A stretch of DNA of 64,000 nucleotides from Cohnella silvisoli (GTDB taxonomy: Bacteria; Bacillota; Bacilli; Paenibacillales; Paenibacillaceae), in NCBI RefSeq assembly GCF_021190915.1, contig NZ_JAIOAP010000007.1, positions 124,001 to 188,000 on the forward strand, written 5' to 3'. A program made the position numbers and the translations under genes. The notes beneath the pieces were generated by a model that saw only the letters and a program-made list of their open reading frames with translations, was not told where the DNA came from and ran no database searches. Shown here piece after piece: positions 1 through 7,835 of the stretch. The first letter of the stretch is position 1, and every line of letters begins with the position of its first letter.

Positions 1-152
1 TGAAGGAAGGCGCTTCGGGCGAGAGACCCGCTTGCCGTATGCGCACCGCCGAAACCAAGCTGCAGCCAAGCCAATCTCGCTCCCTCAACGCCGAATATAA
101 TAGCGATAAACAGCAGCACGTGGAACCCTCGCATAGCCCATTCTCTCTTCAT
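1..152 (-). CDS. Class B penicillin-binding protein, N-terminal fragment cut by window edge
   Basis: Reverse-strand ATG at 152 opens a frame that runs off the left edge. It begins with a short basic segment, then a hydrophobic signal anchor containing FIAIIFGVEGARLAWLQL. The RLxxLQL ending of such an anchor is typical of class B penicillin-binding proteins (peptidoglycan D,D-transpeptidases), which sit in the membrane with the catalytic domain outside. In Bacillus a PBP gene (pbpI) also lies near yrrO, which fits. The ribosome site is weak (AAAGGA about 14 nt upstream), so the exact start is uncertain. Only about 50 residues are visible, so the family call rests on the anchor and on synteny. 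Confidence 0.5.
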   Translation of the reverse strand, partial: MKREWAMRGFHVLLFIAIIFGVEGARLAWLQLGFGGAHTASGSLARSAFL

Positions 153-218
153 ATGGATAATTCCGTTCCTTTCTTTTCTGCGACCTCTCTTTCTTCTATT
201 ATCTCCATATTCTCGCAT

Positions 219-250
219 AAAAAAGCAGGCAGGATATTTCCCCTGCCTGC
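219..250 (-). terminator. Rho-independent terminator after the chemoreceptor gene
   Basis: A 9-bp perfect stem, GCAGGCAGG at 225-233 with CCTGCCTGC at 242-250, has an 8-nt loop and is followed on the reverse strand by a run of T. It lies about 20 bp past the stop of the chemoreceptor gene and separates it from the PBP gene. Confidence 0.85.
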
Positions 251-269
251 CTGCGATAACGATTAATAA

Positions 270-2384
270 TTAAGAGACCGTAAACCGGCTTAATGATTCG
301 CGTAGTTGTCCCGACACAGCCTCCAAGCGGTTGGACAATTGAACTAGGCCATCGCTGATGTTCAACTGCTCGTTGCTTAGAGAAGCGACTTCCTCCGACG
401 TTGCGGAAGCTTCCTCGGCAACCGCGCTGACGTTGCTCATCGCCAAGGATAACGTGTTTTGCGCATCCTCCAGCTGGCGAACGGAATCCGTAGCCGACTC
501 CAAACGATTAACGAACCCACCCATGTTGTCCTGTACGGTGACGAATATTTGATTCGCTTCGCGAACCGATTCGATCTGCTCTTGGAATATCGGATACGCT
601 TCGGACAATACGGATACCGTCTCATCGATTTCGCGTTGGATATTTTCCACGATGCCGCCTACGACTCCGATGGACTGTCGAGATTGATCGGCCAGCTTGC
701 GGATTTCGTCCGCGACAACCATGAATCCCTTGCCTGCCGCGCCAGCCCTCGCCGCTTCAATCGTAGCGTTTAAGGACAAGATATTCGTTTGTTTCGTCAT
801 ATTGCCCAGCACGTCAAGGATTTTACGAATTGAACGCGTGCTTTCCTTAAGCTTGTCTACTTTATCTACCATCGAACGGGTCATTTCTTCCGTTTGGCCC
901 GTTTTCTCGATCAGGCTGCCCATATAAATCGAACCTTGACGTCCGGCTTCCTCGACTTCATTCGCCGATTGTCCCATTTCGACATTGGAGTTGATAACAG
1001 ACTGCACTTGAGAGCCGATCTGAAGGGTCAAATCCGTTCCTTTTTCCGACTCTACGGCAAGATTAGTTGCACCGTTAGCTATTTCCTCGGTCGCGATGGC
1101 AATTTCCTTCGCGGCGCCTGCCGTTTTACGGGATGAGTCGGTTAGTGCGGCAGCCGTCTCAAGCACCTCTTGCGCGGACAAATTCGTTTGCCGAACAAGT
1201 CCGGTAATTTCCTCCATCATCCGGTTAAAGCTGTCGGACACTTGTCCGATCTCGTCCTTCTTGCGAATGGTGGAACGGACGGTTAAGTTACCTCTTTCTC
1301 CCTCGTTCATTAACGTCCGCAACTGTGCTAGAGGTTTGCCGACAGTTAACATAACGATCAATCCGATACCGCCTGCAATGAGGGCAGCGATCAAAGACAT
1401 TAACCATGTCAAATTGCTGATTGCTTTGGCATCTTTCACGAGGGAGGAGACGGGAATATTGCCGATGACCTTCCATTCGTTATTATCCAGAATGCCCGCC
1501 GAAGACAGGGTTTTGGTTCCATCTACGCTAATCGTCGAGGATCCTTCTTTGCCCGGCAATTCATATTCGTACTTCGACCCCCACTTCGTTGCGTCGGGTC
1601 CGTACACGGTCGTACCGTCTTTTGCAACGATAAATGAGGAACTGCCCTCGCCGAACTGAACGGTTTTCATTTTTTCTTCCAAAACCTTCGTCTTGATTTC
1701 AAGAATCAAGTAGTACGGCTTCCCTTGGTTCATCATCCGGCCTAGAGCAAGGGTCGGGGCGGAACGGGCGCCATCCAATCCCTTGGCCATCGTAGGGATC
1801 CATACGGCTCTTCCGTTGCCTTCGGAAATGGTTTTCAAATACGGTAATTTGCCGATTTGTTCCTTATTGATTGTACTTCCCGTCGTCATGAATTGGCCCT
1901 CGGAATCGACCGGTATTAAAGAAATCGATTCATAACTGGAATCGGCCATCGCCACGCCGCTCATCTTCTCGGTTAGCTGCCTTGCCGTGTCGAACGTTTC
2001 ATAATCGTCTTTGGTAATGCCCAATGTATTCAACAAACTAATAAACGTATTGTCCGTAATGAATTGAAGGGATTGCCGTTCGTAGCCTTCGAATAACAAG
2101 GCGATTTTACCAGCCGTCTGCTGTGCGGTCTGAATGCTTGAATCGGCCACTTTGTTCTTGATAATCGAGCTCGACTTAGAGTAAGAAAACCAGCCTAATG
2201 ATAAGACGCACGCCAATATGCTGCAGAAAATAAGCAAAAACAATTTCATGCCGACGGAACGGATAGGATTCTCTATCTTCGTCCCCTTAAACTGTCCTCC
2301 AACTCTTTTAGATAAACCGCTTACACCCTCGGCGGCTTTCTTCCATTGTATCGCACCCAAAACCTCACGCCACGATTTTTTCAT
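270..2384 (-). CDS. Methyl-accepting chemotaxis protein (Cache-HAMP-MA)
   Basis: Transmembrane chemoreceptor of 704 aa that signals to CheA/CheW. Order seen: a cytoplasmic N-terminal stretch of about 45 aa, TM1 (about 45-68), an extracellular Cache-like sensor domain (about 75-320), TM2 (about 325-350), a HAMP linker, then a coiled-coil signalling domain with the conserved hairpin-tip motif around [15 protein letters not shown] and [16 protein letters not shown] chose ATG 2384 because GGAGGT lies 12 nt before it and because a sigma-D-type promoter sits at 2466-2493, inside the longer open frame that reaches 2525. It stands alone among housekeeping genes and has its own promoter and terminator. 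The ligand is unknown. Confidence 0.93.
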   Translation of the reverse strand: MKKSWREVLGAIQWKKAAEGVSGLSKRVGGQFKGTKIENPIRSVGMKLFLLIFCSILACVLSLGWFSYSKSSSIIKNKVADSSIQTAQQTAGKIALLFEGYERQSLQFITDNTFISLLNTLGITKDDYETFDTARQLTEKMSGVAMADSSYESISLIPVDSEGQFMTTGSTINKEQIGKLPYLKTISEGNGRAVWIPTMAKGLDGARSAPTLALGRMMNQGKPYYLILEIKTKVLEEKMKTVQFGEGSSSFIVAKDGTTVYGPDATKWGSKYEYELPGKEGSSTISVDGTKTLSSAGILDNNEWKVIGNIPVSSLVKDAKAISNLTWLMSLIAALIAGGIGLIVMLTVGKPLAQLRTLMNEGERGNLTVRSTIRKKDEIGQVSDSFNRMMEEITGLVRQTNLSAQEVLETAAALTDSSRKTAGAAKEIAIATEEIANGATNLAVESEKGTDLTLQIGSQVQSVINSNVEMGQSANEVEEAGRQGSIYMGSLIEKTGQTEEMTRSMVDKVDKLKESTRSIRKILDVLGNMTKQTNILSLNATIEAARAGAAGKGFMVVADEIRKLADQSRQSIGVVGGIVENIQREIDETVSVLSEAYPIFQEQIESVREANQIFVTVQDNMGGFVNRLESATDSVRQLEDAQNTLSLAMSNVSAVAEEASATSEEVASLSNEQLNISDGLVQLSNRLEAVSGQLRESLSRFTVS

Positions 2385-2465
2385 CTGTTTTTTGAACCTC
2401 CGACTATGTAGTGACGACTGACTTGCGGCAACAAAAAAAGACTTGCCGAACTGTCCATAATGTAT

Positions 2466-2493
2466 ATATCGGCCGCATAGCTCCCAACATTTA
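2466..2493 (-). promoter_or_regulatory. Sigma-D (flagellar/chemotaxis) promoter
   Basis: Reverse strand reads TAAA, 16 nt, GCCGATAT. The Bacillus sigma-D consensus is TAAA-N14-16-GCCGATAA, so the -10 matches 7 of 8. It lies about 82 nt before the chemoreceptor start, as expected for a motility-regulon gene. Confidence 0.75.
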
Positions 2494-2551
2494 CATAATG
2501 GTGACAATTCGACAAGTCCGGACAAAATACCTTTCGTTTATTAAAAAAATT

Positions 2552-3811
2552 TTAATTTAATCGTTTTCGCATTAAATCAAAAGGGACGACCGGTTGCGCG
2601 GTAGCGATCCGAATTTTCTGCAGCGGATGACGGGCAACGGTTAGAGCGTTGCCTTCTTCATCGGTAATGTCGCCGACCTGTTGCTTGAACTGCCTGCCAC
2701 CGGGACCGAAGAACTCCACTTCCATTCCCGGACGGAATGGGCTGCGCTGCTGTACGGTAGCGATTCCGGTCGCTTCGTCGTAATCGGTGACGATAGCTGC
2801 AAAGTCATACGGAGCCGGTTTTTCCTCGGGCTCGTAAATATGCTCTTCCGCTCCGGGGACCGCGTAGAAAAATCCGGTATTCAGCGGTCGGTTCGCCGCT
2901 TTACCGATGTCTTCCACCCATTCGGGACGCAATTGATAGCCTTCCGGATCCGCCATGTACGCATCGATCGCTTGCCGATAAACGTTAACGACCGAAGCTA
3001 CGTAATGAATGCTTTTCATCCTGCCCTCGATCTTAAAGCTGTCTACTCCCGCTTCGATAAGATCCGGAATGTGCTGGATCATGCACAAATCCTTGGAACT
3101 CATCGTAAACGGGTTGTGACCGGGATCCGCTACCGATTGTTCGTCTGCATGCAGGTCATACTTCCAACGGCACGATTGACAGCAGCCGCCGCGATTAGAA
3201 TCGCGGTCTGTGAAATGGTTAGATAACACGCAACGGCCCGATACGGATGAGCACATGGCGCCATGGATGAACACTTCGATTTCAACATCCACGCGGGCTT
3301 TCATTTCCCGTATTTCATCCATCGTCGTTTCGCGGGCAAGCACGACGCGCGGCAGTCCCTCTTCCTTCCAGAACTGAACGGCCTGCCAATTCATCGTTGA
3401 TTGTTGGGTGCTCAAATGGACTTCAAGCTTGGGAGCTACTTTCAGCGCCAATTCAACGATCGCCGGATCCGCTGCAATAATTGCGGCTATCCCTGCGTTC
3501 TCAAGCTCCTGAAGATAATCGGTTATCCCCGCTAAATCCTCCTGATGGGCGTATATATTCGTGGCCACGAACACTTTAGCGCCATATTGGGCCGCGAATT
3601 CAACCCCTTCCCGCATTTCTTCGAAGCTGAAGTTGTCGGCATTTGAACGGAGGCCGTACTTTTGACCTCCGATGTATACCGCATCCGCGCCATAGTGGAC
3701 CGCAAACTTTAATTTCTCCAAGCTTCCGGCCGGCGCAAGAAGCTCCGGTTTGGCTAAACGTTGCCTTTTCCCCGTCGCACGAGGGGTTTCCTGGATTACA
3801 GTTTGACTCAT
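2552..3811 (-). CDS. yrrO: U32 peptidase-family protein, tRNA hydroxylation (TrhP2/YrrO-like)
   Basis: 419-aa member of the U32 'collagenase-like' family. In B. subtilis YrrN and YrrO (TrhP1/TrhP2) are needed for prephenate-dependent formation of 5-hydroxyuridine at tRNA position 34. Seen here: N-terminal LLAPAGSLEKLKFAVHYGAD with AVYIGGQKYGLR, the U32 signature region with IEGRMKS, and a cysteine cluster (RCVLSNHF...GGCCQSCRWKY) typical of the Fe-S-type members. The start at 3811 has a strong AAAGGAGG site. It follows yrrN by 25 bp in one operon. Role is by homology and synteny. Confidence 0.88.
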   Translation of the reverse strand: MSQTVIQETPRATGKRQRLAKPELLAPAGSLEKLKFAVHYGADAVYIGGQKYGLRSNADNFSFEEMREGVEFAAQYGAKVFVATNIYAHQEDLAGITDYLQELENAGIAAIIAADPAIVELALKVAPKLEVHLSTQQSTMNWQAVQFWKEEGLPRVVLARETTMDEIREMKARVDVEIEVFIHGAMCSSVSGRCVLSNHFTDRDSNRGGCCQSCRWKYDLHADEQSVADPGHNPFTMSSKDLCMIQHIPDLIEAGVDSFKIEGRMKSIHYVASVVNVYRQAIDAYMADPEGYQLRPEWVEDIGKAANRPLNTGFFYAVPGAEEHIYEPEEKPAPYDFAAIVTDYDEATGIATVQQRSPFRPGMEVEFFGPGGRQFKQQVGDITDEEGNALTVARHPLQKIRIATAQPVVPFDLMRKRLN

Positions 3812-3836
3812 CCTTATTTCCTCCTTTCGATGATCA

Positions 3837-4772
3837 TTAATAAACTTGTTCCTTGTACAGAAATCCGAATCCGAGCTCCCTATCGGGATTTTGCAGTTGC
3901 TGAATATTCGTTAACCAATCAGGGTCGAATTTGAAATTATTCGGGTTTTGTTTCCATAATTCCAATGCCTGTCGATAGCTTCTTAGTACCGTTTCGTTAT
4001 ATTCATCCGATTTAAGCAATGCTTCAATATAGAGGCTGTCGACATTGGCGGTTATCAATTCCGGCAGCGCCTCTAATAAGCATATGTCATCGGGACTCAT
4101 CACATGGGTGCCATTTTCGTCCTCGTAGACGGGAAATTTCTCGTCCGGTCGTTCCGATTCTACCAAGAAGAGCCCATTATCCGCCCCTCTGCGAACTAGC
4201 GAAGCTTCGCGCCCCAAATGCTCGAGATAGCTTTGAACGAGATTTCGATGAGAATGATAAATGTTCGTCGTCCCATGGACTTGAATCTGAACTTCCATCT
4301 CCACCTTGCTCTTAAGATCCGCGATTTCCTCTTCGTTCAGCTCGCGTGCAATAACCGCACGCGATGCGCCCCGACGTCCCCAATAAGATGCGGCAGCCGA
4401 GTTCGTACCCGTCATCTCCGCGTTCCAGTGCAAGGTCATACCTGGCGCATATTGCCTTACGTTCATTAACACGGCCGGATCACCGAATACGATGGCGTCC
4501 GCTTCCGCTTCTTTCACCAACGTTAAATATTCCGGCAACGAACCAAGTTCGTCGTTGCGGAATAGTTTGTTCATGTTGATATACGCTTTTGCGCCTAAAC
4601 GGTGAGCCGTCGAAACGGCTTCTTTCAATTGGGATTGTATAATATCGCCAGGCTGTCGCATTCCGAAGCGGGACTCTCCTATAAGAACAGCAGTTGCCCC
4701 TGCTTGAATATATCGTTCCATCTGTTCCGGAGAACCGGCGGATATTAGCAATTCGGGAATAACGGTTGAAAT
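3837..4772 (-). CDS. yrrN: U32 peptidase-family protein, tRNA hydroxylation (TrhP1/YrrN-like), probable ATT start
   Basis: About 311-aa partner of the downstream yrrO-like gene; YrrN/YrrO act together in tRNA U34 hydroxylation in B. subtilis. The U32 core is visible (AGATAVLIGESRFGMRQPGD, VFGDPAVL, VDSLYIEALLKSDEY). It is shorter than yrrO and lacks the Cys cluster. Start: the first ATG/GTG/TTG in frame is a TTG at 4751, 29 nt from any ribosome site and inside the conserved PELL-x-(S/T) segment. An ATT at 4772 has GGAGGT exactly 8 nt upstream and restores that segment (ISTVIPELLISAG), so I infer an ATT start. An annotation limited to standard codons would end at 4751. Bacillus has the trmR (yrrM) methyltransferase gene between mltG and this gene; it is absent here. 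Confidence 0.85.
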   Translation of the reverse strand: MSTVIPELLISAGSPEQMERYIQAGATAVLIGESRFGMRQPGDIIQSQLKEAVSTAHRLGAKAYINMNKLFRNDELGSLPEYLTLVKEAEADAIVFGDPAVLMNVRQYAPGMTLHWNAEMTGTNSAAASYWGRRGASRAVIARELNEEEIADLKSKVEMEVQIQVHGTTNIYHSHRNLVQSYLEHLGREASLVRRGADNGLFLVESERPDEKFPVYEDENGTHVMSPDDICLLEALPELITANVDSLYIEALLKSDEYNETVLRSYRQALELWKQNPNNFKFDPDWLTNIQQLQNPDRELGFGFLYKEQVY

Positions 4773-4796
4773 GGGTATACACCTCCGGGAAATCTT

Positions 4797-4856
4797 CGAC
4801 CCGGCGCGCTATATACAAGGTACCTTAGAGGTTCCTCGAATAAGCTCGCCGGGTCG
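4797..4856 (-). promoter_or_regulatory. Structured leader hairpin just upstream of the yrrN ribosome site
   Basis: CGACCCGGCG and CGCCGGGTCG (4797-4806 and 4847-4856) form a perfect 10-bp stem. The 40-nt loop holds two smaller palindromes (AAGGTACCTT at 4817-4826, GAGGTTCCTC at 4828-4837). On the reverse strand it ends 10 nt before the GGAGGT ribosome site of yrrN. There is no T-run after it, so it is not a simple terminator. A CCCGG next to the ribosome site could pair with the CCGGG of the stem, which would give two alternative folds; that is inference. Confidence 0.5.
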
Positions 4857-4885
4857 GGGCGCGTTCGATTAAACTAACGCGTCGA

Positions 4886-6190
4886 TTATTTTTTGACGTT
4901 CTTTTCGCTGAGTTGGATATTTTTCTGATGCTGCTTATAAGTTACGGCGAATAAATGGGTGTTCGTACCGTCCTTCTTCGTAACGTAATATAAATAATCC
5001 GTTTGCTCGGGGAATAATGCCGCTTCGATCGACTTGAAGCTCGGGCTCGCAATCGGTCCCGGAGGAAGCCCCGCCCTCAAATAAGTATTGTAAGGGCTAT
5101 CCACCTTCAGGTCAACTTCCAGCAACCTTTCCTTTTGCTTATCAAGCAAATATTGGATCGTTGCATCGATTTGCAATGGCATTTTCTTCTTCAAACGATT
5201 CTGGATGACGCTTGCGACGATAGGGCGTTCGTCGTCGACAACAACCTCGCGCTCTACCAACGAAGCGATCGTAAGCAGTTGATGAACGGTAAGTCCGCGT
5301 TCTTCCAGCGTGCTCTGCCAATCCTCGGGCAGTTGATCGAGCTTGTGATCGAGCTCTGAGAGCATCCGGTTTATAATGTCGGCTTCCGTGCTTCCCCGTT
5401 TCATCTCGTACGTCTCCGGGAAAAGATACCCTTCTAACGGGAACCTTAGATTGTTATCCGTCGGAAGCGTCTTCGTCCACATGGATCCCGTCCATTGCGC
5501 GGGCTGCCCCGCTGCTTCGAGGAACTTCGCCTTGTTAACGCCGGCCGTTTCCGCTAACCGGGCAGCGATCTGCTGAACGGTGAACCCTTCGGGAATCGTG
5601 AAATGGATCGTGGCGGCGGCCATAATTTCCCCGTTGTTCAACTTCGCTACGATTTGGTCGCGGGTCATACCCGGAGTCAGTTCATATACGCCAGCTTGAA
5701 AACGCGACCCTTCGCCCTGAAGCTTCAACCAACCGCTGAAAAGAAATGCGCTGCGAATAAGTCCGTTTTGTTCGAGCACTTCCGCAACCTTCTTGGCACG
5801 CATGCCGGAACTAATCGTAATTTGCACCGGCGTAGCGGATGTCGAAGTCGGTCGCAGCCCATTCCACAAATAAAACAATACCCCTGCAACCATCGACAAT
5901 ACCAATCCGAGAGCGATCAGGAAGGACCAGAGCAAGACGCGCGGCTTCCGACGGCCAACAACAGGTACAGCCGTCGTTCTCGCAGTTTCAGATTGCGGAG
6001 CTTGAGCGGACGGAACCGACGAAGCCGCAGAGCGGTTAGAAGCTGCTACCCTGCTCGGATACGAAGTCTTATTCGTTTCCGTTGCCGCAGCCGTTTCGCT
6101 GACGTCCGTCGGTTTGTCCTCATCGCCGCTCACTTTATTGCCGTATATCGATTTCCAACCATTCGATACCGGCCCATCATCTCTATCCAC
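4886..6190 (-). CDS. mltG: Endolytic transglycosylase MltG (YceG-like)
   Basis: 434-aa membrane-anchored lytic transglycosylase that cleaves nascent glycan strands and sets their length. Seen: a low-complexity Ser/Ala/Thr-rich cytoplasmic N-terminus of about 80 aa, one membrane segment (about 86-110, LLWSFLIALGLVLSMVAGVL), a LysM-like subdomain, then the YceG core with the catalytic-Glu region LLTIASLVEREVV and the C-terminal SPYNTYLRAGLPPGPIASP signature. GTG start at 6190 with GGAGGGG 8 nt upstream. It heads the run mltG-yrrN-yrrO, as yrrL does in Bacillus. The cytoplasmic tail is longer than in B. subtilis. Confidence 0.93.
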   Translation of the reverse strand: MDRDDGPVSNGWKSIYGNKVSGDEDKPTDVSETAAATETNKTSYPSRVAASNRSAASSVPSAQAPQSETARTTAVPVVGRRKPRVLLWSFLIALGLVLSMVAGVLFYLWNGLRPTSTSATPVQITISSGMRAKKVAEVLEQNGLIRSAFLFSGWLKLQGEGSRFQAGVYELTPGMTRDQIVAKLNNGEIMAAATIHFTIPEGFTVQQIAARLAETAGVNKAKFLEAAGQPAQWTGSMWTKTLPTDNNLRFPLEGYLFPETYEMKRGSTEADIINRMLSELDHKLDQLPEDWQSTLEERGLTVHQLLTIASLVEREVVVDDERPIVASVIQNRLKKKMPLQIDATIQYLLDKQKERLLEVDLKVDSPYNTYLRAGLPPGPIASPSFKSIEAALFPEQTDYLYYVTKKDGTNTHLFAVTYKQHQKNIQLSEKNVKK

Positions 6191-6260
6191 GCCTGTTCCC
6201 CTCCAGCAAGCCCTGTTGTCGTGAAAAAGAGCGGTCGCCCGCTCTTTGTTCCGTTAATAC

Positions 6261-6566
6261 TCAAGGCTGGTCATCACTGCCAAACCGCGAATCGTCGTAA
6301 GCTTCGGCAACCTGCTCCCACTCATCTTCGTCGGTTATCGTTTCGAGCTGAACGTCTCCACTCGGATCCGCAACGACTCTAAACGCTTCGATCTCATCTT
6401 CTTGCTTCATCGCTTCCGATTGCAAGATCGCGTAATTATTCCCGTTCAAGTTAAGCTCGGCCATGATGCGAAACAATTGGGACGCGCCATCATCGCCTTG
6501 CAGCTCGACTTCGTCTCCATATGCTTGCCGCAAGGTCGATAGCTCTTCTTTTCCCTTATTTACCAT
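6261..6566 (-). CDS. DUF1292 family protein (second of a tandem pair)
   Basis: 101-aa acidic protein. It has the DUF1292/YrzB pattern seen in its neighbour: a short beta-rich unit (FRIMAELNLNGNNYAILQS), an acidic linker, then EAFRVV and a TITDEDEWEQVAEAYDD tail. Its start overlaps the end of the neighbouring DUF1292 gene by 11 bp, so the two are likely translationally coupled. B. subtilis has one such gene (yrzB) here; this genome has two diverged copies. Function is not established. Confidence 0.8.
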   Translation of the reverse strand: MVNKGKEELSTLRQAYGDEVELQGDDGASQLFRIMAELNLNGNNYAILQSEAMKQEDEIEAFRVVADPSGDVQLETITDEDEWEQVAEAYDDSRFGSDDQP

Positions 6567-6873
6567 TGTTATTTCCCTCTGCCTCGTCGAACTCGCCGAT
6601 TAAGGTGTTGAAAGTTTCTTCGACCATATCCCACTCGGCCTGATCTTCGATCGGGTACAGTTTGATTTCTTCATTCTCTTCATCGTAGCGGAAAGCGAAT
6701 ACTTCCTGCTCTTCTTCGCCGTCTTCTTCGGCAGGAACAACCATTAAATATTTGCGGTCCGTTCCGTCGTCCAACTCAAAGCGCATAATAACTTCAAACG
6801 CTTCCTCGTTGCCATCATCGTCAGGGATGTAAATGATCTCGGCATCCTCTTGGCCGTTGATTTCGTCTGTCAT
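6556..6873 (-). CDS. yrzB: DUF1292 family protein (YrzB-like)
   Basis: 105-aa, strongly acidic protein with the DUF1292 layout: IYIPDDDGNEEAFEVIMRFE, YLMVVPAE, EVFAFRYDEENEEIKLYPIE and WDMVEETFNTL. It lies between ruvX and the second DUF1292 gene, as yrzB does between ruvX and mltG in Bacillus. GAGGG lies just before the ATG at 6873. Molecular role unknown; the family is conserved in Firmicutes beside ruvX and ireB. Confidence 0.85.
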   Translation of the reverse strand: MTDEINGQEDAEIIYIPDDDGNEEAFEVIMRFELDDGTDRKYLMVVPAEEDGEEEQEVFAFRYDEENEEIKLYPIEDQAEWDMVEETFNTLIGEFDEAEGNNNGK

Positions 6874-6883
6874 GGTATTTCCC

Positions 6884-7297
6884 TCATTTCGCTATGGAGT
6901 CAAGGTAACTTTGCAATAAAATGGCCGCTGCCATCTTATCGATAACCAGTTTTCGTTTCCGCCTGCTCACGTCTGCCTCAAGCAAAGTACGTTCCGCGGA
7001 TACGGTTGTCAATCTTTCATCCCACATCTGGACAGGCAAGGATAGTGTCTGTCTTACCTGTTCCGCGAATGCGATGCAATATTCACCACTGGGACCGACG
7101 GTTCCGTTCATGTTTTTCGGAAGTCCGACGACTATGGTTTCTACTTCGTATTGTTTACTTAATTCGGCAATCCGACCCATTGGATCTTTGACAATTTTCT
7201 GATCGATAACTTCCAACCCTTGAGCCGTCCATCCAAAAAGATCGCTCATCGCAACCCCAATCCGTCTCTCCCCGTAATCGAGCCCCATGACACGCAT
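6884..7297 (-). CDS. ruvX: Holliday junction resolvase-like protein RuvX (YqgF)
   Basis: 137-aa RNase H-fold protein. Seen: the first acidic motif MGLDYGERRIGVAMSD, ETIVVGLPKNMNGT, and WDERLTTVSAERTLLEADVSRRKRK with the C-terminal acidic site in VIDKMAAAILLQSYLD. The family is implicated in Holliday-junction resolution and, in E. coli (YqgF), in 16S rRNA 5'-end processing. It sits 3 bp downstream of ireB in one operon. Confidence 0.93.
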   Translation of the reverse strand: MRVMGLDYGERRIGVAMSDLFGWTAQGLEVIDQKIVKDPMGRIAELSKQYEVETIVVGLPKNMNGTVGPSGEYCIAFAEQVRQTLSLPVQMWDERLTTVSAERTLLEADVSRRKRKLVIDKMAAAILLQSYLDSIAK

Positions 7298-7300
7298 CGA

Positions 7301-7576
7301 TTAGCGGTTTTGCTGAAGATAGAAACGAACGAGTTCTTCGATCAATTCGTCGCGTTCCTTCTTGCGGATCAGACTGCGTGCGTTATTGTGGCGCGGGATG
7401 TAAGCCGGATCGCCCGAGAGCAGGTAGCCGACGATCTGATTAATGGGATGGTACTCTTTCTCTACTAGTGCGTCATGCACCGTGAATAAAATGTCGCGGG
7501 CGGATACTTCCTGAGGATCCGCTACTACGTCAAATTTGACCGTCTGGTCTAGATGGTTCTTGTCCAACGAGCTCAT
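7301..7576 (-). CDS. ireB: IreB family regulatory phosphoprotein (YrzL, UPF0297)
   Basis: 91-aa protein with the conserved UPF0297 core: [15 protein letters not shown] at the N-terminus, [19 protein letters not shown] and [18 protein letters not shown]. In Enterococcus IreB is phosphorylated by the PASTA kinase IreK and affects cephalosporin resistance; the threonine of TVKF lies in the phosphorylated N-terminal region. I chose ATG 7576 over the upstream codon at 7603 because GAGGTG is 6 nt before it and the family begins at this point. It heads ireB-ruvX-DUF1292. Confidence 0.9.
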   Translation of the reverse strand: MSSLDKNHLDQTVKFDVVADPQEVSARDILFTVHDALVEKEYHPINQIVGYLLSGDPAYIPRHNNARSLIRKKERDELIEELVRFYLQQNR

Positions 7577-7682
7577 CTCCAGCACCTCGCTCTCACTGAC
7601 CAACTATTAAACACTTACAATCATAATAACATAATCTGTTGTTGACAGGAAATCTTCGGAAAAGCTTGCTTACGCCAAATCC

Positions 7683-7810
7683 GGGAATACGACAAAGTAT
7701 CTCTCTCCAGCCGCTTGCTGTCCGCCCATTGCCCTGATGAGAATTAATGGTGGCAATGGGCTCCCAGAGGCGGACGTAAACTCTTCCGAGAGACACTTTG
7801 TCTCCTTCCC
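7683..7810. repeat. Structured intergenic repeat, copy 1 (long interrupted hairpin)
   Basis: Lies between alaS and ireB. Helices: GGGA/TCCC at the ends, an internal loop with TAC opposite TCC, GACAAAGT (7691-7698) with ACTTTGTC (7795-7802) continued by CTCTC/GAGAG, a conserved asymmetric internal loop, CCGC/GCGG, and an apical stem GCCCATTGCC (7724-7733) with GGCAATGGGC (7752-7761). The same layout recurs at 56437-56592: loop segments are identical (CTCTCTCCAGCCGCTTGCTG, CAGAGGCGGACGT, ACTCTTCCGAGAGA) while the outer and apical stems have different but still paired bases. Compensatory change points to selection on a folded RNA or DNA. The active strand is unknown. I recognise no family. Confidence 0.8.
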
Positions 7811-7835
7811 TTAAAACTCAGCCGAAATTCACGTA

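Noticed and set aside
2385-2525. 47-residue extension of the chemoreceptor
   Set aside because: It contains the sigma-D promoter and has no ribosome site; ATG 2384 has GGAGGT.
5603-6382. Forward-strand 259-codon frame
   Set aside because: Lies antisense to mltG and the DUF1292 gene, Arg-rich, no ribosome site: a shadow frame.
7731-7745. CTGATGAG in the structured repeat as a hammerhead ribozyme core
   Set aside because: Copy 2 has CTGATGGAT at the same place and neither copy has the GAAA and cleavage-site partners; the segment is an apical loop.
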